A model generated the notes under the pieces. It was not told the DNA's origin, searched no databases, and saw only the letters and a list, made by a program, of their open reading frames with translations. A stretch of 64,000 nucleotides of DNA from Streptomyces sp. NRRL F-5123. Lineage in GTDB: Bacteria; Actinomycetota; Actinomycetes; Streptomycetales; Streptomycetaceae. Location: the NCBI RefSeq assembly GCF_000721495.1, contig NZ_JOHY01000014.1, positions 1 through 64,000 of the forward strand, in the 5' to 3' direction. Of the stretch, positions 16,655-24,572 are shown piece after piece; the stretch's first letter is position 1, and each line of letters starts with the position of its first letter. Both the position numbers and the translations under genes were made by a program.

Positions 16655-17230
16655 TCAGAGCGGGCGGTAGGTCAGCAGCGCGAGGTGGCCGCCGATCTCC
16701 CGCACACCGGCCAGCCGCAGCTCGTGCATCCCGCCCTGGTCCGGGAAGAGCCGCTCACCGCCGGCGCCGAGGAGGTACGGGTGCGTCATGAGCCGCAGTT
16801 CGTCGACCATGCCGTGCTCCAGCAGCGCCTGCGCGAGCGGACGGCTGCCGTAGACCACGATGTCGCCGTCGACCTCGTCGCGCAGCCGCTTCGCCTCCGC
16901 GACCGGATCGCCCTTCACCACGAAGGAGTTGGCCCACTCCGGGGCGTCCGCCAGGGTGGCGGACAGCACGTACTTCGGCACCTCGCGCAGCCGGTCCCCC
17001 CACGCGCCCTCGCGCGCCGACCACCGCTCGGCGAACCACTGGTAGGTCCCCCGCCCGATGAACCACGCCGCGAACTCCTGCGCCTCCTGGAACTCGACCT
17101 CGCCCCACGCCGCGAACACCTCCTGCGGCATCCGGGTGAACCACCCGCCGCTCGCGTATCCCTCCTCCCCGGACGGATCCTGCATCACGCCGTCGACCGA
17201 GACGTTCTCGTGCACGACGATTCTTCCCAT
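16655..17230 (-). CDS. Dihydrofolate reductase / RibD C-terminal family protein
   Basis: This 191-aa protein belongs to the RibD_C (DHFR-like fold) group common in Streptomyces. It starts GRIVVHENVSVDGVMQDP and contains IGRGTYQWFAERW, the NADPH-site-like GDIVVYGSRPLAQALLEHG and YLLGAGGERLFP. Family members bind NADPH, but the substrate of these stand-alone versions is not known. GGGAGCC lies just upstream of the ATG at 17230. It is a single gene on the minus strand between LysR and the sortase operon promoter. Confidence 0.88.
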   Translation of the reverse strand: MGRIVVHENVSVDGVMQDPSGEEGYASGGWFTRMPQEVFAAWGEVEFQEAQEFAAWFIGRGTYQWFAERWSAREGAWGDRLREVPKYVLSATLADAPEWANSFVVKGDPVAEAKRLRDEVDGDIVVYGSRPLAQALLEHGMVDELRLMTHPYLLGAGGERLFPDQGGMHELRLAGVREIGGHLALLTYRPL

Positions 17231-17342
17231 GACGGGCTCCCTTGCTCCGCTGGCCGCTGGCCGATTGCCGGTCGCCGGTGTCGGCAACCGCTGGGGTAGA
17301 CACCGCGGACCGCGCGAACCGGGCGGGGGAGGGCGGGCGTTT

Positions 17343-18329
17343 TCAGCGGGGCGGGTCCGCGTCCCGCAGGCGGCCGGAGCCTGCCCGCGTGTCGTCACCG
17401 GCCTCCGGCGGCCGGGGGACCTGCTCCTGCCCGTCCGGCGGCGAGGCCCGCAGCGCGGCCGCGAGCAGCGCCACCTGCTCCGCGGGGGACTTCGCGTGCA
17501 GGATCTCCGTGCGGTGCACCAGCCGCGGCGCGGCGACGGGGACGGCGTGCACGCCGGGTGCCCCGGAGAGCGCCGCGGCGGGCAGCACCGCGAGGCCGTG
17601 TCCCGCGGCGCACAGCGCGAGCAGCCCCCGCACGTCCGCGCCCTCGTAGCGCAGGGCCGCACGGAAGCCCTCCGTACCGCTCACCGTCCGCAGGCGGGCG
17701 AGCGGCAGCGCGGTGCCGGGCGCGTCGATCCAGCGGGCCTCGGACAGGCCGGCGAGGTCCACCCCCGCGCGGCCCGCCAGCGGGTGCCCGGCGGGCAGTG
17801 CGACGGCGAGCGGCTCCTCGGAGACGGCGAGTGCCGCCAGCGGCGCGGTGTCGGCGAGGGTGAGCGGGTCGCCGGGCGCGGCCGCCCCGTCGACGAGGCC
17901 CGCGTCGAGTCCCCCCGCGGTGACGCCGCCCACCACGGCCGCGCGGTCCAGGACCCGTACCGTCACGTCCAGCTGCGGCCGGCCGCGGCGCAGCCCGGCG
18001 AGGGCCGCGGCGAGCGGGCCGGTCACGGCGGTCGGGGCCGCCCCGACGACCACCCGGGCCGCGGGCGCCGCGGTCAGCCGGGCGATGTCGGCGCGGGCGG
18101 CGTCCAGCCGCAGCAGCAGCGGTTCCGCGTGCTCCAGCAGCCGCGCCCCGGGGGGCGTCGGCGCGACCGGCCGCCGGCCGAGCAGTACGGCCCCGAGGTC
18201 GCTCTCCAGCGCGGCGATGTGCTGCGACACCGCCGACTGCGTGTAGCCCAGCTCGCGCGCGGCCGCGGAGAAGGAGCCGAGGCGTGCGACGGCGACGAAC
18301 GTGCGGAGCAGATGCGGATCCACGCCCAT
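17343..18329 (-). CDS. LysR-family transcriptional regulator
   Basis: This 328-aa regulator has an N-terminal winged helix-turn-helix at residues 3-62 (MGVDPHLLRTFVAVARLGSF, then TQSAVSQHIAALE). A periplasmic-binding-protein-like effector domain fills the remainder. A Pro/Arg-rich tail of about 35 aa ends the protein. Start 18329 gives the standard N-terminus; an ATG at 18353 would add eight residues. The symmetric ATCAG-N5-CTGAT lies over the start. The gene is divergent from a GATase-like gene 70 bp away, which is the most probable target. Confidence 0.9.
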   Translation of the reverse strand: MGVDPHLLRTFVAVARLGSFSAAARELGYTQSAVSQHIAALESDLGAVLLGRRPVAPTPPGARLLEHAEPLLLRLDAARADIARLTAAPAARVVVGAAPTAVTGPLAAALAGLRRGRPQLDVTVRVLDRAAVVGGVTAGGLDAGLVDGAAAPGDPLTLADTAPLAALAVSEEPLAVALPAGHPLAGRAGVDLAGLSEARWIDAPGTALPLARLRTVSGTEGFRAALRYEGADVRGLLALCAAGHGLAVLPAAALSGAPGVHAVPVAAPRLVHRTEILHAKSPAEQVALLAAALRASPPDGQEQVPRPPEAGDDTRAGSGRLRDADPPR

Positions 18330-18342
18330 CAGTATCGCTGAT
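18328..18342. promoter_or_regulatory. LysR-type operator ATCAG-N5-CTGAT
   Basis: A perfect 5-bp inverted repeat with a 5-bp spacer fits the T-N11-A consensus of LysR recognition boxes. It lies at the 5' end of the LysR gene and upstream of the divergent GATase gene. Confidence 0.6.
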
Positions 18343-18399
18343 GGAGAGGTCACACATCATCGTTGGCGCTTCACTCGGCCGCTCGGCCAGGATGTCCGC

Positions 18400-19191
18400 A
18401 TGTCCACACCCAGGACGGCCGCAGCCGCCGCACCGCACGTCCCCGTACCCCGCGTCCCCGCCCCGCGCGTCGCCCTGGTCGGTGACCGCTCGCCCGGCGT
18501 CCGGGCTCACGTCCGCGTCCCCGGCATCCTCGACGCGCTGGCCGCCCGCGACGGCCTCGTCCTCGACGCCTACTGGATCCCCACCGCCGACGCCGAGGAC
18601 GCCGCCGCCCTCGCCGCCTTCGACGCCGTCTGGCTGCTCCCCGGCAGCCCCTACCGCAGCGAGCGCGGCGCACTCACCGCCGTGCGCACGGCCCGCGAGC
18701 GGGGCATCCCCTTCCTGGGCAGCTGCGGAGGCTTCCAGTACGCGGTCCTGGAGTTCGCCCGCACCGTGTGCGGTCTGGCGGGCGCCTCCCACGCCGAGGA
18801 GCCGCCGCCCGGCGCGGAGGAGGCCGACCTCCTCGTCGTCCCGCTCGCCTGCTCCCTCGTCGGCCACGAGGGCGCGGTCGAGGTGGCCGTCGGATCGCTC
18901 GCCCGCGACGTGCTCGGCGCCGAGCGGTCGGTCGAGCGCTACCACTGCTCGTACGGCCTGGCGCGTGGCCACCTCGACACCCTGCGCGCGCACGGCCTGC
19001 GCTTCAGCGGCGTCGACGACGCCGGCGACGTCCGCATCGCCGAACTCCCCGGCCACCCCTTCTTCCTGGCCGCCCTCTTCCAGCCCGAACTGTCCGGGGA
19101 CGGAACCCGCCCGCACGCCTTCATCCGGGCGCTGGCCCGCGCGGCGGCCGCCCACGCGGCGGACGGAACAGGGCAGTTGGCCGGAAGGTGA
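18400..19191 (+). CDS. Class I glutamine amidotransferase-like protein (CTP synthase C-terminal-related)
   Basis: This 263-aa protein resembles the family named CTP synthase C-terminal region-related proteins, i.e. a stand-alone GATase1-like domain. C109 sits in the nucleophile elbow (LGSCGGFQYAVLEFAR), and a later GHPFFLAALFQPEL resembles the HPE part of the catalytic triad, with His and Glu separated by an insertion. About 20 Ala/Pro residues precede the domain. AGGA precedes the ATG at 18400. It is divergently transcribed from a LysR regulator across a putative operator. No synthetase partner is encoded nearby, so its amide donor or acceptor role is unknown. Confidence 0.85.
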   Translation: MSTPRTAAAAAPHVPVPRVPAPRVALVGDRSPGVRAHVRVPGILDALAARDGLVLDAYWIPTADAEDAAALAAFDAVWLLPGSPYRSERGALTAVRTARERGIPFLGSCGGFQYAVLEFARTVCGLAGASHAEEPPPGAEEADLLVVPLACSLVGHEGAVEVAVGSLARDVLGAERSVERYHCSYGLARGHLDTLRAHGLRFSGVDDAGDVRIAELPGHPFFLAALFQPELSGDGTRPHAFIRALARAAAAHAADGTGQLAGR

Positions 19192-19265
19192 ACCGGCGGT
19201 CCGTCAGGGCACCGCGCTGACCAGCCGACTTCATGATTGTCGCGGACCTTCACTACGATCCTCCG

Positions 19266-20534
19266 ATGATCACGAGAAGACTGCTGGCCATGGGAATGGC
19301 CGGTGGCCTACTGGCCACCCTCGTCTGCGGGCTGCTGCCCGCCGGCGCCGCCGCCGACGACGGCGAACCGGCGGCACAGCCCGCACCGAAAGTCGAACTC
19401 GTCCTCGACGTCAGCGGCTCCATGCGCGCCAACGACATTGACGGGCAGAGCCGGATGTCCGCCGCGAAGCAGGCCTTCGACGACGTCCTCGACTCGACGC
19501 CGCCGAACGTCCAGCTGGGCATACGCGTCCTCGGTGCGGACTACCCCGGCAACGATCGCAAGACCGGCTGCAAGGACACCCGGCAGCTCTACCCGGTCGG
19601 ACCGCTGGACCGCACCGAGGCCAAGACCGCCGTGGCGACGCTCGCCCCCACCGGCTGGACGCCGATCGGGCCCGCGCTGCTCGCCGCCGCCGACGACCTC
19701 AAGGCGGGCGGCGACGGCACCCGCCGCATGGTGCTCATCACCGACGGCGAGGACACCTGCAACGCCGACCCCTGCGACGTCGCCCGCGACATCGCCTCCC
19801 AGGGCATCCACCTGGTCATCGACACGCTCGGCCTGATCCCCGACACCAAGACCCGCAGCCAGCTCAGCTGCATCGCCGAGGCCACCGGCGGCACGTACAC
19901 CACCGTCCAGCACAAGAACCAGCTGACCAGCAAGGTCAAGCAGCTCGTCAGGCGCAGCACCGACAAGGTCGTCACGCCCGTCTCCACCCAGGGCGCCGCG
20001 AGCTGCGCGGACGCGCCCCTGCTCAAGGCGGGCCTGTACTCCGACCGCGAGACCTTCTCCGAGAACCGCTGGTACCGCGTCGAGGTGCCGCCGGGCAAGG
20101 AGCTGCGGGCGTCCGCGACGATCGGCGACGACCGCACCGTCAACGCGGACTACGGCGTGCTGCTGCGCGGGGTCACCCTGCACGGCCGGGAGATCGTCCG
20201 CGACGACGAGGGCGGCACCGGCCGCACCGACGCCGTCTCCGCGGGCATCCGCTACCCCAAACCGAAGGCCGACGACGACACGCCGCCGGAGACCGTGTGC
20301 CTCCAGGTCGGCAACTCCTTCTCCGCGCCGCCCGCCGTCAAGACCACCCCGGGCCTGCCCGTCGAGCTCGCCATCGACCTGGTGCCGAGCCCCGACCAGC
20401 CCTCCGACGTCGCCTTCTTCGGCCTCGGCCGCGGCTGGTGGCTGCTCGGCCTGCTGACCCTCACCGGCGGTGTCGCCGGCCTGCTGACCGGCTGGGTCTC
20501 CCGCTGGCGGCTGAACACCGGAAGGGCCTCCTGA
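19266..20534 (+). CDS. Secreted/membrane VWA-domain protein
   Basis: This 422-aa protein has a signal peptide (to about residue 30) and a von Willebrand factor A domain (about 42-230). A complete MIDAS motif is visible as LDVSGSM, with further metal ligands around TGWTPIG and ITDGED. An extracellular beta-rich region and a C-terminal transmembrane helix (FFGLGRGWWLLGLLTLTGG) precede a short basic tail. It should display the VWA domain outside the cell. ATG 19266 was preferred to an upstream in-frame start because it gives a clean signal peptide. It overlaps the next gene by TGATG, so the two products probably act together. Confidence 0.92.
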   Translation: MITRRLLAMGMAGGLLATLVCGLLPAGAAADDGEPAAQPAPKVELVLDVSGSMRANDIDGQSRMSAAKQAFDDVLDSTPPNVQLGIRVLGADYPGNDRKTGCKDTRQLYPVGPLDRTEAKTAVATLAPTGWTPIGPALLAAADDLKAGGDGTRRMVLITDGEDTCNADPCDVARDIASQGIHLVIDTLGLIPDTKTRSQLSCIAEATGGTYTTVQHKNQLTSKVKQLVRRSTDKVVTPVSTQGAASCADAPLLKAGLYSDRETFSENRWYRVEVPPGKELRASATIGDDRTVNADYGVLLRGVTLHGREIVRDDEGGTGRTDAVSAGIRYPKPKADDDTPPETVCLQVGNSFSAPPAVKTTPGLPVELAIDLVPSPDQPSDVAFFGLGRGWWLLGLLTLTGGVAGLLTGWVSRWRLNTGRAS

Positions 20535-21382
20535 TGCGCAACCTTCGACGACTGGCCGCCGCGCTGCTCCTCACGGCCGCCGTGGTCGCCCTGCCCGCGG
20601 GGCACGCCCTGGCCGACGACACCCCGGCTGCCACGGCGACGGCGACCGCGACCGACGGCTCGGCCGACGCGGGCGACGACGGGCCGCCCACCGAGGCCGG
20701 CACCAACTTCCGCACCGCGGTGGCCGTCAAGCAGGGCGAGCAGGCCACCGCCGGTGCGTCGGCGGGCGACTACCTGTACTGGGTGGTACCGGCCGACGCC
20801 GGGCAGCACGTCACCGTGAAGGCCACCGTGACGTTCGGCTCCGGCTCCGGGACCGCCGCCGCGCACGGCGCCTCCACCTGGCAGATCGACGTCTACGACG
20901 GCCTGCGCCGCCGCCAGGCCTGCCGCTACGGCGCGCAGACCCGTACGGCCGCGGCGGACGCCGCGAGCGTCGAGCTGGTCTGCCACCTGCGCACCGTGCG
21001 GGCCTGGGCCGAGACCTGGTCCAACGACCCGCTGCGCGGCGCGTACTACCTGCGGCTGACCGCCCTCGACGTCCCCGAGGCCGACCTCGGGCAGCCCTTC
21101 CGCGCGGCCGTCGAGGTGACCTCGGACGGCACCGCGGGCCGCGACGCGGTCGACGGCTCGGTGGCGCCGGTGGTCTCCGCGAGCGCCCCGGACGTCTCGC
21201 CCGGCGGCGGCTGGGCCGGCACGTGGTGGTCGCCGCGCTGGCTGTGGACGGCCGGCGGCGGGCTGCTCGCCGTGGCCGCCGCGCTCGGCGCGCACCGGCT
21301 GGCCCGCGGCCCGATCGGCCTACCGTACCGGGGTCGCCCGGAGCCGGCGCGCCCGCACGAGCCGCCGCCGTACACCTCCTGA
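20534..21382 (+). CDS. Exported single-pass membrane protein, partner of VWA protein
   Basis: This 282-aa protein has a signal peptide (cleavage after about HALA, residue 27) and a low-complexity Thr/Ala/Asp stretch. An extracellular domain of about 165 aa follows, with two cysteines (RRRQACRYGA and ELVCHL). A C-terminal transmembrane helix (WLWTAGGGLLAVAAALGAH) and a basic, Pro-rich cytoplasmic tail end the protein. No enzymatic motif is visible. It is translationally coupled to the VWA gene (TGATG), and its extracellular part resembles the non-VWA half of that neighbour in layout. A surface complex of the two is a reasonable inference. A strong hairpin follows. Confidence 0.85.
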   Translation: MRNLRRLAAALLLTAAVVALPAGHALADDTPAATATATATDGSADAGDDGPPTEAGTNFRTAVAVKQGEQATAGASAGDYLYWVVPADAGQHVTVKATVTFGSGSGTAAAHGASTWQIDVYDGLRRRQACRYGAQTRTAAADAASVELVCHLRTVRAWAETWSNDPLRGAYYLRLTALDVPEADLGQPFRAAVEVTSDGTAGRDAVDGSVAPVVSASAPDVSPGGGWAGTWWSPRWLWTAGGGLLAVAAALGAHRLARGPIGLPYRGRPEPARPHEPPPYTS

Positions 21383-21413
21383 CGGCGGGCGGCCGCCCGG
21401 CCGCGACAGCACA

Positions 21414-21454
21414 CCCGGGGGCGTCCCCTCCTGCACGGAGGGGGCGCCCCCGGG
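21414..21454 (+). terminator. 18-bp stem hairpin terminator
   Basis: The inverted repeat 21414-21431 with 21437-21454 has 18 pairs, including one G-U wobble, around the 5-base loop TGCAC. It lies 31 bp after the VWA operon stop. Confidence 0.8.
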
Positions 21455-21697
21455 CGCGTACGGCCGCCGGTGACGGGTTCTCGGCGGACGGCGCCCCCGG
21501 GCCGGGGCGCCCGCGGCCGTACGGTGCGGCCCTGCCACGGAAGGACGCCACCGCGGCGGGGCGCCTCCGGGCCCGTCCGATGCGCCCGTGACGGGTCCTC
21601 GGCGGTCGGCGCCACCGCTTCGGGGCCCCCGATCCGAACGGTGCGGGGGACCTCCCGGTCCGGCCCGGCTGTCGGCGGCGGGGTGTTCACTGGGGGC
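21455..21697. repeat. Intergenic region with diverged direct repeat
   Basis: No gene is seen here. Two blocks are similar: TGACGGGTTCTCGGCGGACG at about 21471 and TGACGGGTCCTCGGCGGTCG at about 21590. Each is followed by related GC-rich sequence and then a further shared CGGTGCGG. This looks like an old duplication of a roughly 120-bp unit upstream of the SUKH-like gene. Confidence 0.45.
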
Positions 21698-22528
21698 ATG
21701 GACAGCAGCAACCCCTTCGCCGCCGCGATCCGGCGGCTCACCGACGGCGAGCCGCCGAGGCCCGGCGAGCCCGTCGTCCTGACGGCTCCTCAGGACGCGG
21801 ACCTGCGCGGCCTTGTTGCGGAGATGACCCGGCTCGCGGGCCGGCACCGCAACCTGGCCGCGGGCGGACTCGTCGACCCGACGCTGACCGAGCGCACCGG
21901 CCTCCCGCTGACCGAGGCCTTCGCCGCGGGCGAGCTGCTGGAACTGCGCGGCTGGCCGTTGCGCGACCGCTGGCTGGGCTGCGGCCTGGCCGCCACCGCG
22001 CGGGGCCCGCGCACCGTCGCCGTCGCCGCCCACCGCGCGGACCCGGCCGTCGCCGGCTTCCCGCCGGGCACGACGTGGGCCGGCAAACTGCGCGCCGTCA
22101 CCGGCTGGGAGCCGATACCCGGCCCGCGGGTGCAATGGCCCGCGATCGAGGCCGCCCTCGGCGCCCGCCTGCCCGCCGACTACAAGGAGATCGCCGACGT
22201 CTTCGGCGAGGGCAGCTTCGACGACTACGTGGACCTCGTCGTGCCCGCCCCCGACCTCACGCCGTGGACACCCTCCGACCTCGCAGGACCGGCGTCGGAC
22301 GGCCTGCTGACCTGGGCGTCGTCCGAGCAGGGCCTCGCCTTCTGCTGGCGGGCGACGACCGGCGACCCCGACGCGTGGCCGGTCGTCGCCCGCGCGGAGG
22401 GCCGTGAGGACGAGCAGCACGCCTGCGGCGCGGGCGAGTTCCTGCTTCGGGTGCTCACCGACGTGCGCCTCGGCCGCCCGGTGAGCCGCGCCCGGGACCA
22501 CCACTTCACGAGCTTCGGTACGGAGTAG
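21698..22528 (+). CDS. SMI1/KNR4 (SUKH)-domain protein
   Basis: This 276-aa protein has an unassigned N-terminal half and a C-terminal SMI1/KNR4-type (SUKH) domain from about residue 140. The family opening VQWPAIEAALGARLPADYKEI and a following SFDDYVDLV support the call. SUKH proteins are widespread as immunity proteins for contact-dependent toxins, and others are simply regulatory. No toxin gene is adjacent, so an orphan immunity role is only a possibility. A GGGGG tract lies directly before the ATG at 21698. Repetitive intergenic sequence upstream may carry its promoter. Confidence 0.8.
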   Translation: MDSSNPFAAAIRRLTDGEPPRPGEPVVLTAPQDADLRGLVAEMTRLAGRHRNLAAGGLVDPTLTERTGLPLTEAFAAGELLELRGWPLRDRWLGCGLAATARGPRTVAVAAHRADPAVAGFPPGTTWAGKLRAVTGWEPIPGPRVQWPAIEAALGARLPADYKEIADVFGEGSFDDYVDLVVPAPDLTPWTPSDLAGPASDGLLTWASSEQGLAFCWRATTGDPDAWPVVARAEGREDEQHACGAGEFLLRVLTDVRLGRPVSRARDHHFTSFGTE

Positions 22529-22582
22529 GCCGTCCGGCCGGCGCTCCCCGCCGCACGGGACGCCGGTGGGTACAGTGAGCCG

Positions 22583-23101
22583 ATGCGTGAAACCCCCGAG
22601 GAAACCGCCGCGCTCCAGGCCCTGCTCGACGCCTCGCTGTCGGAATCCACCTCCCACCTGCGCTCCGTCTTCACCGGCCGCACCATGACCGCCGAGCAGC
22701 TCACCGCCGTACTGACCGGCATGTGCACGCTCGCGCTGTCCACCGTCACGGCCAAGGGCGAGCCGCGGATCAGCGGCGCGGACGGCCACTTCCTGCACGG
22801 CCGCTGGTATTTCGGCACCGCCCGCACCGCCGCCAAGGCCCGCCACCTCGCCGCGCGCCCGGCCGCCAGCGCCGCCCACATGCGCGGCGAGGACCTGGGC
22901 GTCTTCACCCACGGCGACGCCGTCCCCCTCAACCCCCCGAATGCCGCCGCCGCCCCCGAATGGCCCGACCTGCTCGCCTACCTCAAGGACTTCTACGGCG
23001 CCGACGCCTTCGACTGGGACCGCGACGTCATCTACTACCGTCTCGACCCCCACTGGATGACCGTCTACGCCCCCGACCCCGCCAAGCTCACCGCCCCCTG
23101 A
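22583..23101 (+). CDS. Pyridoxamine 5'-phosphate oxidase-like FMN/F420-binding protein
   Basis: This 172-aa split-barrel protein belongs to the PNPOx-like superfamily. The central core TLALSTVTAKGEPRISGADGHFLHGRWYFGTARTA is the usual flavin/F420-binding strand-turn-strand region, and the C-terminus VIYYRLDPHWMTVYAPD is typical of stand-alone Streptomyces members. Such proteins bind FMN, F420 or haem; the substrate is not predictable. It is a monocistronic plus-strand gene 54 bp after the SUKH gene and ends 8 bp before the convergent DraG-family remnant. Confidence 0.87.
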   Translation: MRETPEETAALQALLDASLSESTSHLRSVFTGRTMTAEQLTAVLTGMCTLALSTVTAKGEPRISGADGHFLHGRWYFGTARTAAKARHLAARPAASAAHMRGEDLGVFTHGDAVPLNPPNAAAAPEWPDLLAYLKDFYGADAFDWDRDVIYYRLDPHWMTVYAPDPAKLTAP

Positions 23102-23108
23102 CGCCACG

Positions 23109-23468
23109 TCACCCCCTGCCCGCGAGCCGCCGGGCCGGCGTGGCGAGGTCACCCGCGCCCAGCACCCGCCCCGCGAAGCCCGGCAACGGCACGTGCAGCC
23201 CCCGCGTCCACCGCTCCGGTACCGCCCCCGCGCCGTACCACGCCCCGGCCAGCCCACCGGTGACCGCCGCGACGGTGTCGGTGTCGCCCCCGAGATCGAC
23301 CGCGGCCCGCACCGCTTCCTCGTAGCCACCCGTGGTCCGCACGGCCCGGACCGCCGAGCCGAGGCACGGCCACACGGCCCCGTTGAACTCCGTCGCCTGC
23401 TCCGGACTCCAACCGGGCACGAGCACCGCCGCGTACCGCTCGCGACGGGCGGTGGCGTCCGGCGCAGG
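23109..23468 (-). pseudogene. 5'-truncated ADP-ribosylglycohydrolase (DraG family) remnant
   Basis: About 120 residues match the C-terminal part of ADP-ribosylglycohydrolases: a region like EFNGAVWPCLGSAVRAV, then DLGGDTDTVAAVTGGLAGAWYG, which contains the metal-binding GGDTD motif, then a Pro/Leu-rich end. Family members are about 300 aa. Upstream of about 23468 the same frame stays open but no longer resembles the family, so the N-terminal half, including its metal ligands, is missing. No start with a ribosome-binding site fits. It is most likely a decayed gene with its 5' part lost. Confidence 0.7.
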
Positions 23469-23602
23469 CTGGGGGATACGACGAGTGACGTATGGCCGTG
23501 GCATGTGCGCTGGCGCATGCTTGCCCCACCCCCGAGGTGCCCCGCCGCTGCTCCCCATTGCGGCGGGGCACCGCCGTGCCCGTGCGGGTCCTTGCGCGCC
23601 AG
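23469..23602. other. Intergenic region, no gene seen
   Basis: Sequence between the DraG remnant and the inverted repeat before the 18-codon ORF. Open frames here do not resemble known proteins. Confidence 0.4.
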
Positions 23603-23655
23603 GAGCAGAAAAAAGGGGGAGCGGCCGGGAACGGGGGCGGTGTAGTTTTCTGCTC
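23603..23655 (+). promoter_or_regulatory. Long inverted repeat upstream of a mini-ORF
   Basis: Perfect 10-bp arms GAGCAGAAAA (23603-23612) and TTTTCTGCTC (23646-23655) flank 33 bp of G-rich sequence. The arms are unusually A/T-rich for this genome. They precede an 18-codon ORF with a near-ideal ribosome-binding site. This could be an operator, a promoter element or the stem of a leader RNA. Confidence 0.45.
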
Positions 23656-23687
23656 GGCCGTTGCATCGCCCGGAGGAGGTGAGACCC

Positions 23688-23744
23688 GTGAACGCAGTAC
23701 GCACATGGGTGCTCCCGTCCTGCCGCACGGCTGCGGGCGACTGA
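23688..23744 (+). CDS. Candidate 18-aa leader peptide
   Basis: A GTG-started ORF of 18 codons (MNAVRTWVLPSCRTAAGD) ends in TGA. It is preceded by GGAGGAGGTGAG, a near-perfect complement of the 16S rRNA 3' end and far stronger than the sites of most genes in this window. It lies 57 bp upstream of the alpha/beta hydrolase gene and 33 bp after the inverted repeat. No attenuator run of a single codon is present, so what it would sense is unclear. Its reality rests on the ribosome-binding site and the context only. Confidence 0.45.
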   Translation: MNAVRTWVLPSCRTAAGD

Positions 23745-23801
23745 GTACACGTCCCCCCGGGAGCGCCCTCACACCACGGCACTCCCGAAAGGCAACACCT
23801 C

Positions 23802-24572
23802 ATGCATTCTGTACAGTTCACCGCCGAGACGACCCCGGCGGACGGTCTGCGCGAACGCGACTTCACCGTCGCCGGAGTCCCCGGCGTGCTCTGGTCGCCC
23901 GCCGGCGCCACCGGCCGCGAACCCCTGGTCCTCATGGGCCACGGCGGCGGCACCCACAAGAAGTGGCCGGGAATGACCGGCCGCGCCGAGCGCCTCGTCC
24001 GCGCCGGGGGCTTCCACGTCGCCGTCATCGACGCCCCCGGGCACAACGGCCGTCCGCTCAGCGCAGACGACGAGCGGGAGGTCGCCGCGCTGCAACAGGC
24101 CATGGCGGCGGGCGAGCCCGTCGGCCCGATCGTCGTACGGCACAACGCCCGCATCGCCGAGCGCGCCGTGCCGGAGTGGCGGGCCACGCTGGACGCCCTC
24201 CAGCAGCTCCCGGAGATCGGCCCGGACGGGCCCGTCGGCTACTTCGGCCTCAACATGGGCACCGCGATCGGCATCCCGCTGATCGCGGCCGAGCCGCGGA
24301 TCACCGCCGCAGTGCTCGGCATGTTCTGGCCCGACACGGTCGCCGGCCCGGCCGCGCGGATCACCGTCCCGGTGCAGTACGCGCTCCAGTGGGACGACGA
24401 GCACATCCCGCGCGCCGCCGGCCTCGCGCTCTTCGACGCCTTCGGCTCGCAGGAGAAGACGCTGCACGCCAACGCGGGCCGCCACAAGGAGGTTCCGCGC
24501 TTCGAGGCGGACAGCGCGGTCGCCTTCTTCACCCGCCACCTGCGCCACCCCGCGCCCGTCCCGGCGTCCTGA
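23802..24572 (+). CDS. Alpha/beta hydrolase-fold protein with Asn in place of the nucleophile Ser
   Basis: This 256-aa protein has the dienelactone-hydrolase-like alpha/beta fold. The oxyanion-type loop LMGHGGGTHKK lies near residue 46 and the nucleophile elbow at residues 145-155. The elbow reads GYFGLNMGT, so the GxSxG serine is replaced by N151 (codon AAC, one base from the Ser codon AGC). A C-terminal His-containing segment (NAGRHKEVPRFE) carries the expected histidine. It is therefore either a non-hydrolytic pseudoenzyme or a point mutation or base error. A putative leader ORF and an inverted repeat precede it. Substrate unknown. Confidence 0.87.
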   Translation: MHSVQFTAETTPADGLRERDFTVAGVPGVLWSPAGATGREPLVLMGHGGGTHKKWPGMTGRAERLVRAGGFHVAVIDAPGHNGRPLSADDEREVAALQQAMAAGEPVGPIVVRHNARIAERAVPEWRATLDALQQLPEIGPDGPVGYFGLNMGTAIGIPLIAAEPRITAAVLGMFWPDTVAGPAARITVPVQYALQWDDEHIPRAAGLALFDAFGSQEKTLHANAGRHKEVPRFEADSAVAFFTRHLRHPAPVPAS

